DNA from: an uncultured Thiotrichaceae bacterium
Lineage (GTDB): Bacteria > Pseudomonadota > Gammaproteobacteria > Thiotrichales > Thiotrichaceae
DNA: 51,595 bases
Direction: 5' to 3'
Assembly (NCBI GenBank): GCA_902727985.1
Contig: CACVAY010000146.1
Coordinates: forward strand, 1 to 51,595
Below are positions 16,289 through 25,006 of this stretch, piece after piece. Below the pieces are notes generated by a model. That model was not told the origin of the DNA. It ran no database searches and saw only the letters and a program-made list of their open reading frames with translations. The position numbers and the translations under genes were made by a program. The number at the start of each line of letters is the position of its first letter. The stretch's first letter is position 1.

Positions 16289-17554
16289 TTACGTGACTAA
16301 TACCCCAATCACAGCACCCGTACAGCACGTCGTTATTGTCCCCGCCAAAATACTCTTGAAACCCAGCGATAAAATATCATCTCGTCGTTCTGGAGCCATT
16401 GTCGTTAAACCTGCAATCATAATGCCGAGGCTGCCGAAATTGGCGAAGCCGCAAAGGGCATAGATCATGATTAATTGTGAGCGGTCGCTGAGTGTTCCTT
16501 CAGGCAAGTTGGCTAGTTGCAGGTAAGCAAGAAATTCATTGAGTATCGTTTTTACGCCCATTAATGAGCCTGCGGTCATGGCTTCTGACCAGGGAATGCC
16601 CATCAACCAGACGATGGGAGCCATGATATAGCCGAGCATGCGTTCTAGTGTAATGGCTTTACCAGCAACATCAGGCAACACACCCAAACCCAGATTCACC
16701 AGATGTACCAATGCCACCAAGACGATCAATATGGCGATAATGTTGAGGAAAAGTTTCAAGCCGCTTTGTGTGCCTTGAGTTAAGGCATTCATGGTGCTGT
16801 TGGCAGTGTTTTCGATGTCGATTGTTTGGATGCGAGATTGACTGTCTTCTGGCACCATCAGACGGGCAATAACGAGTGCTGCGGGGGCGCTGATGAGTGA
16901 TGCGGTGAGTAAATGTCCGATCGCATTCGGAATAGCGTCACCAATCATGGTGGCATAAAGCACTAGCACTGTACCTGCAATGGTTGCCATGCCTACCGTC
17001 ATCAAGGTAAATAATTCACTGCGCGTGAGTTGTTTGATCCATGGACGAATAAATAAGGGGGCTTCGACCATCCCGACAAAAATGTTGGCCGCTGTCACTA
17101 AGCCCAGGCTGCCGGAAATCCCCATGGTTTTTTCTAGCCCTAAGGAAAATAAACGAATCAGCCAAGGGAGCACTTTCCAGTAGGTGAGTATTGCTGTTAT
17201 GGCACTGATTACAATGACCAATGGCAGCGCTTTGAAGGCAAGAATGAAGCTATTTTGAGGCTTGGTCAGATCATACGGTGTATCACCACCCCCCAGATAA
17301 CCAAACACGAACGAGGTTCCGGCCTCTGTCGATTGCTGTAAGGCCAGCACCAACTGATTCAGCGCCGCCAAGCCGTCTTTTAGTAAAGGGATTTTTAGTA
17401 ATAAGATCGCTAGCAAAAATTGTAGAGCGATGCCCGCTAGCAAAAAGCGAGCATTGACTAGGCGTCTGTTTTCACTAAATAGCCAAGCAATAATAAGCAG
17501 GACAAAAAAACCGAATAGGCTTTGTAAGTTAAGTAGTGGGATATTTTCGATCAT
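16289..17554 (-). CDS. Concentrative nucleoside transporter, NupC family
   Basis: A 421-residue, strongly hydrophobic protein of the CNT (NupC) family, which imports nucleosides by cation symport across the inner membrane. Family signatures are LQSLFGFFVLLIIAWLFSEN at the N-terminus, FVGMVEAPLFIRPWIKQLTR (the nucleoside and cation binding re-entrant loop), and the C-terminal repeat with GVKTILNEFLAYLQL and CGFANFGSLGIMIAGL. The gene stands alone and is divergent from the DUF3179 gene. It faces the ATPase pseudogene convergently. Confidence 0.94.
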   Translation of the reverse strand: MIENIPLLNLQSLFGFFVLLIIAWLFSENRRLVNARFLLAGIALQFLLAILLLKIPLLKDGLAALNQLVLALQQSTEAGTSFVFGYLGGGDTPYDLTKPQNSFILAFKALPLVIVISAITAILTYWKVLPWLIRLFSLGLEKTMGISGSLGLVTAANIFVGMVEAPLFIRPWIKQLTRSELFTLMTVGMATIAGTVLVLYATMIGDAIPNAIGHLLTASLISAPAALVIARLMVPEDSQSRIQTIDIENTANSTMNALTQGTQSGLKLFLNIIAILIVLVALVHLVNLGLGVLPDVAGKAITLERMLGYIMAPIVWLMGIPWSEAMTAGSLMGVKTILNEFLAYLQLANLPEGTLSDRSQLIMIYALCGFANFGSLGIMIAGLTTMAPERRDDILSLGFKSILAGTITTCCTGAVIGVLVT

Positions 17555-17684
17555 TCGGTGATTTTAGTGCATACAAGAGCATCTCGATACTCTAATTCAT
17601 GGGGGGAGATTGGTGTTGCCCTACAACCAATAGATCATTTTGTCCGTATGCATCGAATGATAGGTGTTTCTAGGAGAAGGGATT

Positions 17685-18641
17685 ATGTTTTCAATATTTA
17701 GGCAAATGGGGCTAAAGGTGTTTAGTGTTGTCATTTCAGTGTTATTGAGTGTGGGAGTTGTTCATGCCGCGCCAGAAAAAAACGGCTTCGATCTAGCGAA
17801 TAGCACCATTCCAGTCTCTCAAATTTTAAGTGGAGGCCCGCCTCGTGACGGTATTCCAGCGATTGACCAACCGAAATTTATTCCTGCGAATAAAGCGGAT
17901 TACTTAAAGCCAGATGATCGCGTGATGGGTGTTAAATATGCAGGTGAGGTACGAGCCTATCCGATTAATATTCTCAATTGGCATGAGATTGTGAACGATA
18001 CGGTGAATGGTCAGGCTATTGCTGTGACTTTTTGCCCACTATGTGGAAGTGGTGTTGTTTACTCCGCGCTGATCAATGGCAAAGCGCATAAATTTGGTGT
18101 ATCGGGATTGTTGTATAACAGTGATGTATTGCTCTATGACCGAGAGACAGAAACCTTATGGTCGCAGATTCTGGCAAAAGCTATCAGTGGCAAAATGGTC
18201 AACAGTCCTTTAACAATCATTCCTTCTTCGCATACGAGCTGGAAAGCGTGGAAAAAGCAGCACCCTAATACTAAGGTGCTTTCTAGAAAAACCGGGTTTG
18301 ACCGTGATTATAGTCAGTCACCCTATGGCAATTATACCAGTGATCGTACAACCTATTTTCCTGTGGCGTTTAGCAGTAAGCGTTATCATCCGAAGGAGCG
18401 TGTTTTAGGTCTTACCCTTAATGGGCAGCAGAAGGTTTATCCGTTTGCGGAATTAGCAAAGTTTGAAGGGAATAGCTTACGCGATCATTTTGCAGGAAAA
18501 GATCTGGTGTTGGAGTTTGATGTTGAGAATCGTGATGGTCAGATTAAAGACGCCTCGGGCAAGGTTCTGCCAAGCATAAACACGTTTTGGTTTGCGTGGT
18601 ATGCCTTCCATCCTGAGGCAGAGATTTACTCATACCCCTGA
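17685..18641 (+). CDS. Exported DUF3179 domain protein
   Basis: A 318-residue protein with an N-terminal signal peptide (SVVISVLLSVGVVHAAPEKN) followed by the whole DUF3179 domain. The domain is recognised from VMGVKYAGEVRAYPINILNW, HEIVNDTVNG, the conserved FCPLCGSGVVYS, and GLLYNSDVLLYDRETETLWS. The Cys pair and the LYNSDVLLYD block are the family hallmark. The biochemical role is unknown. I start at ATG 17685 because AGGAGAAGGG lies 4-14 nt upstream. The longer frame begins at a GTG (17664) before that RBS. About 80 nt of featureless DNA separates it from the next gene. Confidence 0.88.
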   Translation: MFSIFRQMGLKVFSVVISVLLSVGVVHAAPEKNGFDLANSTIPVSQILSGGPPRDGIPAIDQPKFIPANKADYLKPDDRVMGVKYAGEVRAYPINILNWHEIVNDTVNGQAIAVTFCPLCGSGVVYSALINGKAHKFGVSGLLYNSDVLLYDRETETLWSQILAKAISGKMVNSPLTIIPSSHTSWKAWKKQHPNTKVLSRKTGFDRDYSQSPYGNYTSDRTTYFPVAFSSKRYHPKERVLGLTLNGQQKVYPFAELAKFEGNSLRDHFAGKDLVLEFDVENRDGQIKDASGKVLPSINTFWFAWYAFHPEAEIYSYP

Positions 18642-18721
18642 AATAAGGGTACGATGTTGATAATGCGGCTGTGAAAGTTAGGCTCGATTGAAACAAGACG
18701 TAATCAACGGATATTAAGTTA

Positions 18722-19393
18722 ATGAATAACAGCATCGACACCTTTGTTGCGCCAGTCTGCGATGAGCAGATTGAGATTCTGTTTGAAGATGAGCATATCC
18801 TTCTTATCAATAAGCCTAGTGGTTTGTTGAGCCTATCAGGTAAAAACCCTTTAAATAAAGATTCCGTGCATTTTCGGTTAGTGCAAGATTTTCCTACGGC
18901 TACTATGGTGCATCGTTTAGACTTTGGGACCTCGGGAATCATGGTGCTGGCATTGAATAAGCCTGTCAATGCGAATCTGACTAAGCAGTTTCAAGAACGT
19001 ACTGTTGTTAAAAGTTATCTGAGTGTGTTGGATGGTCATCTTAGTGATGATCACGGCATCATTGATGTACCGATTGCGAAGGATAAGCCGAATTTCCCGC
19101 TACAGAAGATCTGTTATGAGACGGGCAAGCAAGCGCGTAGTGAATATCACGTTGTAGAGCGTATGGAAACGCCGCAAAGTACCTGTGTTTTATTTACGCC
19201 GCTAACGGGGCGAACTCATCAGTTACGTATTCATAGCCAGTCAATCAATCATCCGATTTTAGGGTGTGATTTGTATGGCACAGCAGAAACACAGGCTAAA
19301 GCGAGTCGTCTTATGCTCCATGCGCTGACGCTGGAGTTTGATCACCCTATAACGGGCGAGCGAATAAAGGGGAAGTGTGAGTGCCCTTTTTAA
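18722..19393 (+). CDS. RluA-family pseudouridine synthase
   Basis: A 223-residue RNA pseudouridine synthase of the RluA type. The catalytic aspartate is D67 in MVHRLDFGTSGIMVLAL. Other family blocks are ILLINKPSGLLSLSGKNP and GRTHQLRIHSQSINHPILGC. It lacks an S4 RNA-binding domain, as RluA (23S U746 and tRNA U32) does and RluC/RluD do not, so an RluA-like substrate is likeliest but not proven. The gene converges with smpB, and a strong hairpin lies between them. Confidence 0.92.
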   Translation: MNNSIDTFVAPVCDEQIEILFEDEHILLINKPSGLLSLSGKNPLNKDSVHFRLVQDFPTATMVHRLDFGTSGIMVLALNKPVNANLTKQFQERTVVKSYLSVLDGHLSDDHGIIDVPIAKDKPNFPLQKICYETGKQARSEYHVVERMETPQSTCVLFTPLTGRTHQLRIHSQSINHPILGCDLYGTAETQAKASRLMLHALTLEFDHPITGERIKGKCECPF

Positions 19394-19434
19394 GCTAGGT
19401 GTTTGGTTATAGCTTTGTTTGCTGCTGTTTATGG

Positions 19435-19467
19435 CAACAGGGTACAGAAAGAGAGTGTACCCTGTTG
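19435..19467. terminator. 12-bp perfect hairpin between convergent genes
   Basis: CAACAGGGTACA and TGTACCCTGTTG pair perfectly around a 9-nt loop in the 83-nt gap between the RluA-type gene and smpB. The position suggests a bidirectional terminator. A long T-tract is absent on both strands, so efficiency is uncertain. Confidence 0.6.
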
Positions 19468-19476
19468 TGTATAAGG

Positions 19477-19956
19477 CTAATGATTTTTGAACATGCGTTC
19501 TTTTTCACGATTCCAGTCGCGTTCTTTAGAAGCCGCGCGTTTATCATGGAGTTGCTTACCCTTGGCGAGACCAATTTCCAACTTCACACGGTTATTCTTC
19601 CAGTACAAAATCAGTGGCACAATCGTATAACCTTTTTGTTCGGTCGCTCTGATGAGACGTGATAACTCATGTGCATTCAGGAGTAGTTTCCGCTCGCGTG
19701 TGGCGTTGGGGTCAACATGGGTTGAAGCAGAAAGGAGTGGAGAAAAATGTGCTTTGCTCAGCCATGCCTCTCCCTTACGTAGAAATACATAGGATTCTTT
19801 GAGCTGTGCACGGCCATCGCGCAAGCTTTTGACCTCCCAACCTTCAAGCACTAAACCTGCTTCAAAAGTATCTTCGATCGTATATTCGTGTCGCGCGACT
19901 TTATTCGATGCGATTGTGAGGCCACCATGACCTTTTTTTTTCTTTCGTTTTGCCAT
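19477..19956 (-). CDS. smpB: SsrA-binding protein SmpB
   Basis: SmpB binds tmRNA and is needed for rescue of stalled ribosomes. The 159-residue protein starts with a lysine-rich stretch ([20 protein letters not shown]). It then has [36 protein letters not shown] and the basic C-terminal tail ([20 protein letters not shown]) that enters the ribosome. I choose the ATG at 19956, not the longer frame to 20034, because the upstream part overlaps the divergent ratA gene and the family begins at this Lys run. The smpB/ratA divergent pair is a conserved gammaproteobacterial arrangement. No ssrA gene is visible in the window. Confidence 0.97.
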   Translation of the reverse strand: MAKRKKKKGHGGLTIASNKVARHEYTIEDTFEAGLVLEGWEVKSLRDGRAQLKESYVFLRKGEAWLSKAHFSPLLSASTHVDPNATRERKLLLNAHELSRLIRATEQKGYTIVPLILYWKNNRVKLEIGLAKGKQLHDKRAASKERDWNREKERMFKNH

Positions 19957-19998
19957 TCGTCTATTATATACCGTCCGAGTTCCAGAAGGGAAAACTAA

Positions 19999-20430
19999 AT
20001 GCCGACCATTAGTCGCACCGCTTTGGTGAATCATACCCCAGAGCAGATGTTTACACTTGTTGATAGAGTTGAAGATTACCCCACTTTTTTACCGTGGTGT
20101 GGTGCTTCACAGGTGCTTTCGCGTGAGGATGATATTTTAGATGCGTCCATTACGATTGCCAAGGGAGCAGTGAATAAAAGCTTCTCCACGCGCAATATCA
20201 ATCATGCCTTTAATTTGATTGAGATGAGCTTGCTGGACGGCCCTTTTAAGCATTTGAATGGTGTTTGGCGTTTCGATGATTTACAAGGTGAGGCCTGTAA
20301 AATCTCATTAGAGTTAGAGTTTGAATTCTCGAATCGTTTGGTGAGCATGGCGATTGGTCCGATCTTTAATCAGGTGGCAAATACCTTGGTAGATGCTTTC
20401 GTAGAGCGAGCAAATAAAGTTTATGGCTAA
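19999..20430 (+). CDS. ratA: RatA/Coq10-family START-domain protein
   Basis: A 143-residue polyketide-cyclase/START-like protein of the RatA/COQ10 group. The typical N-terminus is present ([20 protein letters not shown], then [17 protein letters not shown]), as is the C-terminal [20 protein letters not shown]. In E. coli RatA was reported to block 70S ribosome association, while the eukaryotic homologue Coq10 binds ubiquinone. The true bacterial role is debated. It is divergent from smpB and overlaps rnfH by 8 nt. Confidence 0.93.
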   Translation: MPTISRTALVNHTPEQMFTLVDRVEDYPTFLPWCGASQVLSREDDILDASITIAKGAVNKSFSTRNINHAFNLIEMSLLDGPFKHLNGVWRFDDLQGEACKISLELEFEFSNRLVSMAIGPIFNQVANTLVDAFVERANKVYG

Positions 20431-20740
20431 GATAATGGTTGAAGTAGCGTATGGTCATGCTGATGAGCAAGAGTTGCTGTCTCTGGAGCTTGAGGAGGGT
20501 GCAACAATTGAACAGGCTATTGAGCAATCCGGCATTATAACGACATTCCCCGAGATTGATTTGGCGAACAATAAAGTGGGCATTTTCGGCAAGATAGCAC
20601 CTAAAAAACAAGTGCTACGAGCAAAGGATCGCGTAGAAATCTATCGTCCTTTGATTGCAGACCCTAAAGAGGTGCGCAAGAAACGTGCTGCAGAAGGTAA
20701 GCGTATGAAAAAGGGAGGTGGTGAAGATGCAGAAAAATAA
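20423..20740 (+). CDS. rnfH: RnfH-family ubiquitin-like protein
   Basis: A 105-residue beta-grasp protein of the RnfH/RatB family, with MVEVAYGHADEQELLSLELE, the EGATIEQAIEQSGI helix, VGIFGKIAPKKQVLRAKDRV and EIYRPLIADPKEVRKKRAAE. The Lys/Glu tail is typical. The ATG overlaps ratA by 8 nt, and the last 14 nt overlap the next gene, so this is an operon. Its function is unknown in spite of the name. Confidence 0.93.
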   Translation: MAKIMVEVAYGHADEQELLSLELEEGATIEQAIEQSGIITTFPEIDLANNKVGIFGKIAPKKQVLRAKDRVEIYRPLIADPKEVRKKRAAEGKRMKKGGGEDAEK

Positions 20741-21629
20741 AACAACGGTTTCCTTTCTCGGTTTGGGGACGATGGGTTTCCCAATGGCGGGACATTTAGC
20801 CAATGCGGGTTTTGAGGTAATGGTTTATAACCGAACTGAAAGTGTTGCTGATCGCTGGTTGCAAACCTACCAGGGGGTGAAAGCACTCACGCCTGCAGAA
20901 GCGGCTAAAAATGCTGAATTTGTGATTACTTGTGTGGGTAATGACGATGATGTGTTGAATATATTTAGTGGGGAAACAGGCATTTTCTCAACATTGCCTG
21001 ATGGTGGCATTTGCATGGATCACACAACTACCTCAGCAACCTTGGCTGAAGATATGGCGGGTTTTGCCAAAGAGTTAGGACATCAATTCTTAGATGCCCC
21101 AGTCTCAGGTGGGCAAGCGGGAGCAGAGCAGGGTATTTTGACGGTGATGGTAGGTGGTGATGCCGACGCTTATGAGAAAGCTGAGCCTGTCATGCAAGCT
21201 TATGCAAAATCCGTCAAGCGTATTGGTGAAGCGGGTTTTGGGCAGCGTTGCAAAATGGTGAATCAGATTTGTGCGGCAGGCGTGATACAAGGCTTGGCAG
21301 AAGGTTTGGCTTTAGCTCAAAAGTCAGGCATTGATGCAGATACGGTTTTAGGTGCGTTACAACATGGCGCGGCAAGTTCGTGGCAGATGGTGAATCGTAC
21401 CCAAACGATGATGAATGATGAGTTTGATTTTGGCTTCGCTGTTGATTGGATGCGTAAAGATTTAGGTATCTGTCTGGAGGAAGCTGAGAAATTGGGGTTG
21501 GAATTGCCCATGACAAAAGGTGTTGATGACGCTTATGCTTTGTTGCAAAAAGCGGGACATCAACGCAGTGACACCTCGGTGTTAATTAAGCAGTTTGATT
21601 TGTTTGATAAAGAGAATGATGTTTCATGA
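20727..21629 (+). CDS. NAD(P)-dependent beta-hydroxyacid dehydrogenase
   Basis: A 300-residue member of the 3-hydroxyisobutyrate dehydrogenase/tartronate-semialdehyde reductase family. The Rossmann motif is VSFLGLGTMGFPMAGHLANA. The substrate-binding DAPVSGGQAGAEQGILTVMV follows, then the catalytic Lys in RCKMVNQICAAG and the C-terminal KDLGICLEEAEKLGLELPMT. The exact substrate is not decidable. I use ATG 20727 (RBS GGGAGG at 20713-20718), since the GTG codons at 20718 and 20721 sit on or against the RBS. It overlaps rnfH by 14 nt and murB by 4 nt (ATGA). Confidence 0.9.
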   Translation: MQKNKTTVSFLGLGTMGFPMAGHLANAGFEVMVYNRTESVADRWLQTYQGVKALTPAEAAKNAEFVITCVGNDDDVLNIFSGETGIFSTLPDGGICMDHTTTSATLAEDMAGFAKELGHQFLDAPVSGGQAGAEQGILTVMVGGDADAYEKAEPVMQAYAKSVKRIGEAGFGQRCKMVNQICAAGVIQGLAEGLALAQKSGIDADTVLGALQHGAASSWQMVNRTQTMMNDEFDFGFAVDWMRKDLGICLEEAEKLGLELPMTKGVDDAYALLQKAGHQRSDTSVLIKQFDLFDKENDVS

Positions 21630-22630
21630 AGGTAGTAGAGAATCAATCCCTACAGGGCTTGAATACCTTCGGTGTTGTCGCTAAAACACGTTATCTTACA
21701 TCCTTAAATGGCCTTGATGACTTGCCACAGTATGCAGAGTGGTTATCAGCTAATGACGTGCCTTCCTTGGTATTGGGGGGCGGGAGTAATTTACTCTTCA
21801 AGAATGATTTTACGGGGATTGTAGCAAAAGTTGATTTAGCTGAAAAATCGTTGATTGATAGCGATAATGACTTCTACTATGTGCAAGCAGCAGGCGGTGA
21901 AAACTGGCATCAGTTTGTACGTTGGACGATTGATCAAGGCTATGCGGGATTAGAGAACTTATCCTTAATTCCAGGTACTGTGGGCGCAGCCCCGATTCAA
22001 AATATTGGGGCTTACGGTGTTGAGTTAGTCGATGTGTTTGAATCCTTGCAAGCTTTTGATTTGCAGACGGGTGAGGTTCGAGAGTTTTCTAAGGAAGCTT
22101 GTCAGTTTGCTTATCGAGATAGCTTTTTTAAATCCCAAGCTTATGGGCGTTACATTATCCTTTCAGTAACTTTTCGCTTAGCCAAAAAAACTGACTGGAA
22201 GTTGAATTACGCAGGTGTAAAAGATCAGCTTGAGGGTGAGCCTACTGCGCGTGCCATCAGTGATTGCATTATGGCAATCCGCCAAAGCAAATTACCAGAC
22301 CCTGCGGTGATTGGTAATGCAGGGAGTTTCTTTAAAAATCCGATTTTGGATAAGTCAGCATGGGAAACTCTTCGTGCCCAGAATGAAAACCTACCCGGTT
22401 GGGAGCAGCCTGAAAATACCATGAAAACCTCGGCTGCTTGGTTGATTGATCAAGCGGGTTGGAAAGGGCACCGTGAGGGTGATGCGGGGATTTACAAGAA
22501 TCATGCTTTGGTATTGGTGAACCATGCAAACGCAACAGGTGCTGATTTATGGGGGGTGGCACAACAGGTGATTTATTCGGTGCAGGATAAATTTGGTATC
22601 GAGTTAGAGCCTGAACCTCGCGTTCTCTAG
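21626..22630 (+). CDS. murB: UDP-N-acetylenolpyruvoylglucosamine reductase MurB
   Basis: MurB reduces UDP-GlcNAc-enolpyruvate to UDP-MurNAc with NADPH and FAD in peptidoglycan synthesis. The 334-residue protein is of the long, E. coli-like type I. It has an FAD-binding N-terminal half (NTFGVVAKTRYLTSL, SLVLGGGSNLLF, ENLSLIPGTVGAAPIQNIGA) and the C-terminal MurB_C domain. The proton-donating serine is in VIGNAGSFFKNP, and AAWLIDQAGWKGHREGDAGI follows. The start overlaps the previous stop as ATGA, and the next gene follows 2 nt after the stop. Confidence 0.97.
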   Translation: MKVVENQSLQGLNTFGVVAKTRYLTSLNGLDDLPQYAEWLSANDVPSLVLGGGSNLLFKNDFTGIVAKVDLAEKSLIDSDNDFYYVQAAGGENWHQFVRWTIDQGYAGLENLSLIPGTVGAAPIQNIGAYGVELVDVFESLQAFDLQTGEVREFSKEACQFAYRDSFFKSQAYGRYIILSVTFRLAKKTDWKLNYAGVKDQLEGEPTARAISDCIMAIRQSKLPDPAVIGNAGSFFKNPILDKSAWETLRAQNENLPGWEQPENTMKTSAAWLIDQAGWKGHREGDAGIYKNHALVLVNHANATGADLWGVAQQVIYSVQDKFGIELEPEPRVL

Positions 22631-22632
22631 TT

Positions 22633-23001
22633 ATGCGTATTGATGACTTTACACCTGAATCTTTACGTGAATTCGTGGAAGAGCAGGGTGGTTTTCAGAT
22701 TGCTGTAGCGGCGATTTATACTGATCTGTTTGAGGGTGTTGGGGTTGAGGCTCAGAGATTGCATCAACAAATCGAAGAAGCAGGTTATACCGTTTTATTT
22801 CTAGACCGTAAGCAGAAGCCTCGTGATGTTTTTCAAATCATCGAATTCTTGCAAATTCCACATCGCATCGTTGTATCGGGGCGTTCGCTAACTAATGGGG
22901 TGTACGAATATCGACATCTCCTCACCGATCAACATACAAAAATCCCTATTACTGACGCTTTAGATTTTTTCGCCAAAAACATTCAGGAATCGAGGCTTTA
23001 G
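22633..23001 (+). CDS. Stand-alone anticodon-binding-domain protein resembling the ProRS C-terminus
   Basis: This 122-residue protein has no catalytic domain but resembles the HGTP anticodon-binding domain of class II aminoacyl-tRNA synthetases, above all prolyl-tRNA synthetase. The order is FQIAVAAIYTDLFEGVGVEA (strand 1), LHQQIEEAGYTVLFLDRKQK (helix, strand 2, DRK..P), FQIIEFLQIPHRIVVSGRSL and NGVYEYRHLL. In E. coli ProRS the equivalent stretch is DDRKERPG...ELIGIPHTIVLGDR...EYKYR. It follows murB by 2 nt and is probably co-translated. The last codons and the stop lie inside a REP repeat, so the C-terminus may have been altered by repeat insertion. Function is unknown. A tRNA-related or regulatory role is conceivable. 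Confidence 0.72.
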   Translation: MRIDDFTPESLREFVEEQGGFQIAVAAIYTDLFEGVGVEAQRLHQQIEEAGYTVLFLDRKQKPRDVFQIIEFLQIPHRIVVSGRSLTNGVYEYRHLLTDQHTKIPITDALDFFAKNIQESRL

Positions 23002-23036
23002 CCTCGCTTTGCATGCGCGACTAAAGTCGCGGTTCC
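22986..23036. repeat. REP-like double-hairpin sequence, copy 2
   Basis: A 51-bp sequence starts GGAATCGAGGCTTTAGCCTC and ends CGCGACTAAAGTCGCGGTTCC. It contains two perfect hairpins (CGAGGCT/AGCCTCG and GCGACT/AGTCGC) and the same outer GGAATCG/CGGTTCC as the copy at 10189-10260. It overlaps the last codons of the anticodon-binding-domain gene, whose stop TAG comes from the repeat. It may also stabilise or terminate that transcript. Confidence 0.72.
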
Positions 23037-23069
23037 TGTGCTGATGGAGGCTGTGGTTTTTAGAATTAA

Positions 23070-23648
23070 TTACGTTGAGATTTTTAGCGTGGAAGTACCA
23101 TAAGTATCATTGAGTAATTCGGCGAACAGTAATGCGCCTTTTGCAACGTTTTCATGCCATGCGTCTGCCGAATCATCATCTGCTGTATCGGTCACATATT
23201 TGTAGCAGGTGAAGGGTAGTTGATGATGGTCACAGACTGCTTTTAATGCATAGGCTTCCATGTCAATCAGATCAATTTCGATATTCAAGCCTTCCAGATC
23301 TTTTTCGATATTGGTAACAAAGGAATCACCTGTGCCTAATACGACGCCGTTTGCTTCTGGAAGTGTCTCGTTGCTGAATGGGGTTGTGCCGCGCTCAAAA
23401 CCTAAACCTCGAACATCCATATCACGTTGCACGAAAGTGTCTACTTTATAGAGTCCTGCATGTTTGGTGAGGCAGATTGAACCAGCAGTACCATAATTGA
23501 TAATGTGATTGGGTTTGTATTCCAAGATGGCTTCGTACAGTTTGATCGCTGCATTTACTTTGCCAACGCCGGTATACACAATTGGTGCGTGCTGTTCTAA
23601 CCCTTCTGTTTCCGTATCGAGTGCAGAGACAATTAAGTAGTGTTGCAT
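23070..23648 (-). CDS. Nucleosidase/purine phosphorylase family protein (MTA/SAH nucleosidase-like)
   Basis: A 192-residue PNP_UDP_1-fold protein resembling 5'-methylthioadenosine/S-adenosylhomocysteine nucleosidases. Visible blocks are IVYTGVGKVNAAIKLYEAIL (with GVGKVNAA), IINYGTAGSI, VLGTGDSFV and the purine-site DLIDMEAYALKAVC. A later KYVTDTADDDSA has the catalytic-loop Asp. It is shorter than E. coli Pfs (232 aa), so the nucleoside substrate is uncertain. It follows apt with a 1-nt TAATG overlap, which suits a purine-salvage operon: the nucleosidase would release adenine and Apt would convert it to AMP. Confidence 0.87.
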   Translation of the reverse strand: MQHYLIVSALDTETEGLEQHAPIVYTGVGKVNAAIKLYEAILEYKPNHIINYGTAGSICLTKHAGLYKVDTFVQRDMDVRGLGFERGTTPFSNETLPEANGVVLGTGDSFVTNIEKDLEGLNIEIDLIDMEAYALKAVCDHHQLPFTCYKYVTDTADDDSADAWHENVAKGALLFAELLNDTYGTSTLKIST

Positions 23649-24181
23649 TACTCGCCCTCAAACTCGCAAATACAGTAACTAGGGCAATCAATAGCATCGA
23701 GTTTTTTGCGTCCACCTAAGTCGGGGAGATCGATAACGAAACAACTTTCGATGATTTTTCCTCCCTCTTTGCGGAGGAGTTGAACCGCCGCCTCTGCTGT
23801 ACCACCTGTTGCGATAAGGTCATCTACGAGCAGGACATTATCACCTTCTTTGATGACATTTGTATGCATTTCAATGCAATCTTCGCCATATTCGAGTGCG
23901 TAGCATTGTTCGATGGTGTCGCCTGGTAATTTGCCTTTTTTACGCAATGGGATAAAGCCAGCGCCGAGTTCATACGCGATGACGGTGCCAAAAATGAAAC
24001 CCCGTGCTTCAATGCCTGCAACCCATTGAATGTCTTGCTCGCGATAACGTTCAACAAAGGTGTCAATGGTGTGTCGTAACGCGTCTGGGTCTTCAAGCAA
24101 GGTGGTAATGTCGCGAAATTGTATGCCTGCGCTTGGGTAATCGGGGATGGTGCGGATGGCAGCTTTGATACGTTCGGACAT
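23648..24181 (-). CDS. apt: Adenine phosphoribosyltransferase
   Basis: Apt converts adenine and PRPP to AMP. The 177-residue protein has the N-terminal block [40 protein letters not shown], the flexible loop with [12 protein letters not shown], and the PRPP motif [20 protein letters not shown]. Length and all motifs are normal. It is the first gene of the apt-nucleosidase operon. Confidence 0.97.
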   Translation of the reverse strand: MSERIKAAIRTIPDYPSAGIQFRDITTLLEDPDALRHTIDTFVERYREQDIQWVAGIEARGFIFGTVIAYELGAGFIPLRKKGKLPGDTIEQCYALEYGEDCIEMHTNVIKEGDNVLLVDDLIATGGTAEAAVQLLRKEGGKIIESCFVIDLPDLGGRKKLDAIDCPSYCICEFEGE

Positions 24182-24535
24182 GGTCTGTTCCCAGCTAGTA
24201 AAATATTCTGCGGATATTACCTGAAATTTCTTGTGTGTTCCATTTTCGATATGATTGCTTCTTTGTCCTGACTTGTTTAGAGGAGATTGATAGTTTGGAA
24301 ATGCAGTTTCATGATCCTGATATGCCTGTTCAGCTCTCTCTATTCGATGATCTCTATTGAGATGAGAAAGTTTTCACCAAAAAACATGCTTTTTTGAATC
24401 CATTTTAAGAGATACGGCGTAAAGGGATTAAGAATATCGACAAAGTCAAAAGTTATGGCGTGTCTTTGTCGACCTTGCTGTAAGTTTCACTTGCAACTTT
24501 TTACATTGAAAGACCCCGTTTATAAGGATGGAATA
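24182..24535. other. Intergenic region upstream of the EGKCG protein genes
   Basis: About 350 nt without a supported gene. A short frame at 24301-24360 ([19 protein letters not shown]) with AGAGGAG upstream may be a gene remnant, but I do not recognise it. A perfect 9-bp inverted repeat, TCGACAAAG/CTTTGTCGA at 24437-24472, lies about 64 nt before the first EGKCG gene and could be a regulatory hairpin or operator. Confidence 0.4.
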
Positions 24536-24757
24536 ATGATCACAAGAAAAAATTTATTAGCAGTCGCTGTTAGTACATCTTTAGCAGCAACAATGGTTGC
24601 GTGTTCTGGAACCAGTGAGGTAGCGAAAGATGGTGCATCTGCTAAAACTGAAGCTTCTGCAAAAGCCATGGAAGGCAAGTGTGGCGAGGGTAAGTGCGGT
24701 GGTGATAAAGCTAAGAAAGAAGGCAAGTGTGGCGAAGGTAAATGTGGTTCTAAATAA
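24536..24757 (+). CDS. HvfA-like EGKCG-repeat exported protein 1 (putative RiPP metallophore precursor)
   Basis: A 73-residue protein starts with a signal sequence (MITRKNLLAVAVSTSLAATM) that ends in a VACSG lipobox-like site. A low-complexity Ala/Lys/Glu linker and a C-terminal region with four EGKCG-type motifs follow (MEGKCGEGKCGGDK, then KEGKCGEGKCGSK). This is the pattern of HvfA-family peptides. In known cases the Cys of EGKCG are converted to oxazolone/thioamide by an MNIO (DUF692) enzyme, HvfB, with HvfC, and the product binds copper. No HvfB/HvfC gene is in this window. I chose ATG 24536 (RBS AAGGA) over the longer in-frame start at 24455, which would place 27 unrelated residues before the signal. 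Confidence 0.78.
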   Translation: MITRKNLLAVAVSTSLAATMVACSGTSEVAKDGASAKTEASAKAMEGKCGEGKCGGDKAKKEGKCGEGKCGSK

Positions 24758-25006
24758 CATATTTGCCACTACTTGAGTTTTTGGGTGTCAACCAGTTTGT
24801 TACTCAAAGATTAAAAAATAGATGGTTTAAAGGGGGGAGTTTTGTGATAATTCCCCATTTAGAATATCTACTAGAAATAGATCAACGTCTCGTTAACTGA
24901 GAAGGTGTTCAAAATACGCTATACTTCAACCTTGGTGTATTGACGAGGCATTGCTTTTATTGAATGTCTTAATTATTTAAAATTTATATCTACATGAGGA
25001 AATATC

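Noticed and set aside
24301-24360. Short frame encoding [19 protein letters not shown]
   Set aside because: Only 19 codons and no recognisable family. An AGAGGAG upstream is not enough, so it is mentioned only in the intergenic entry.
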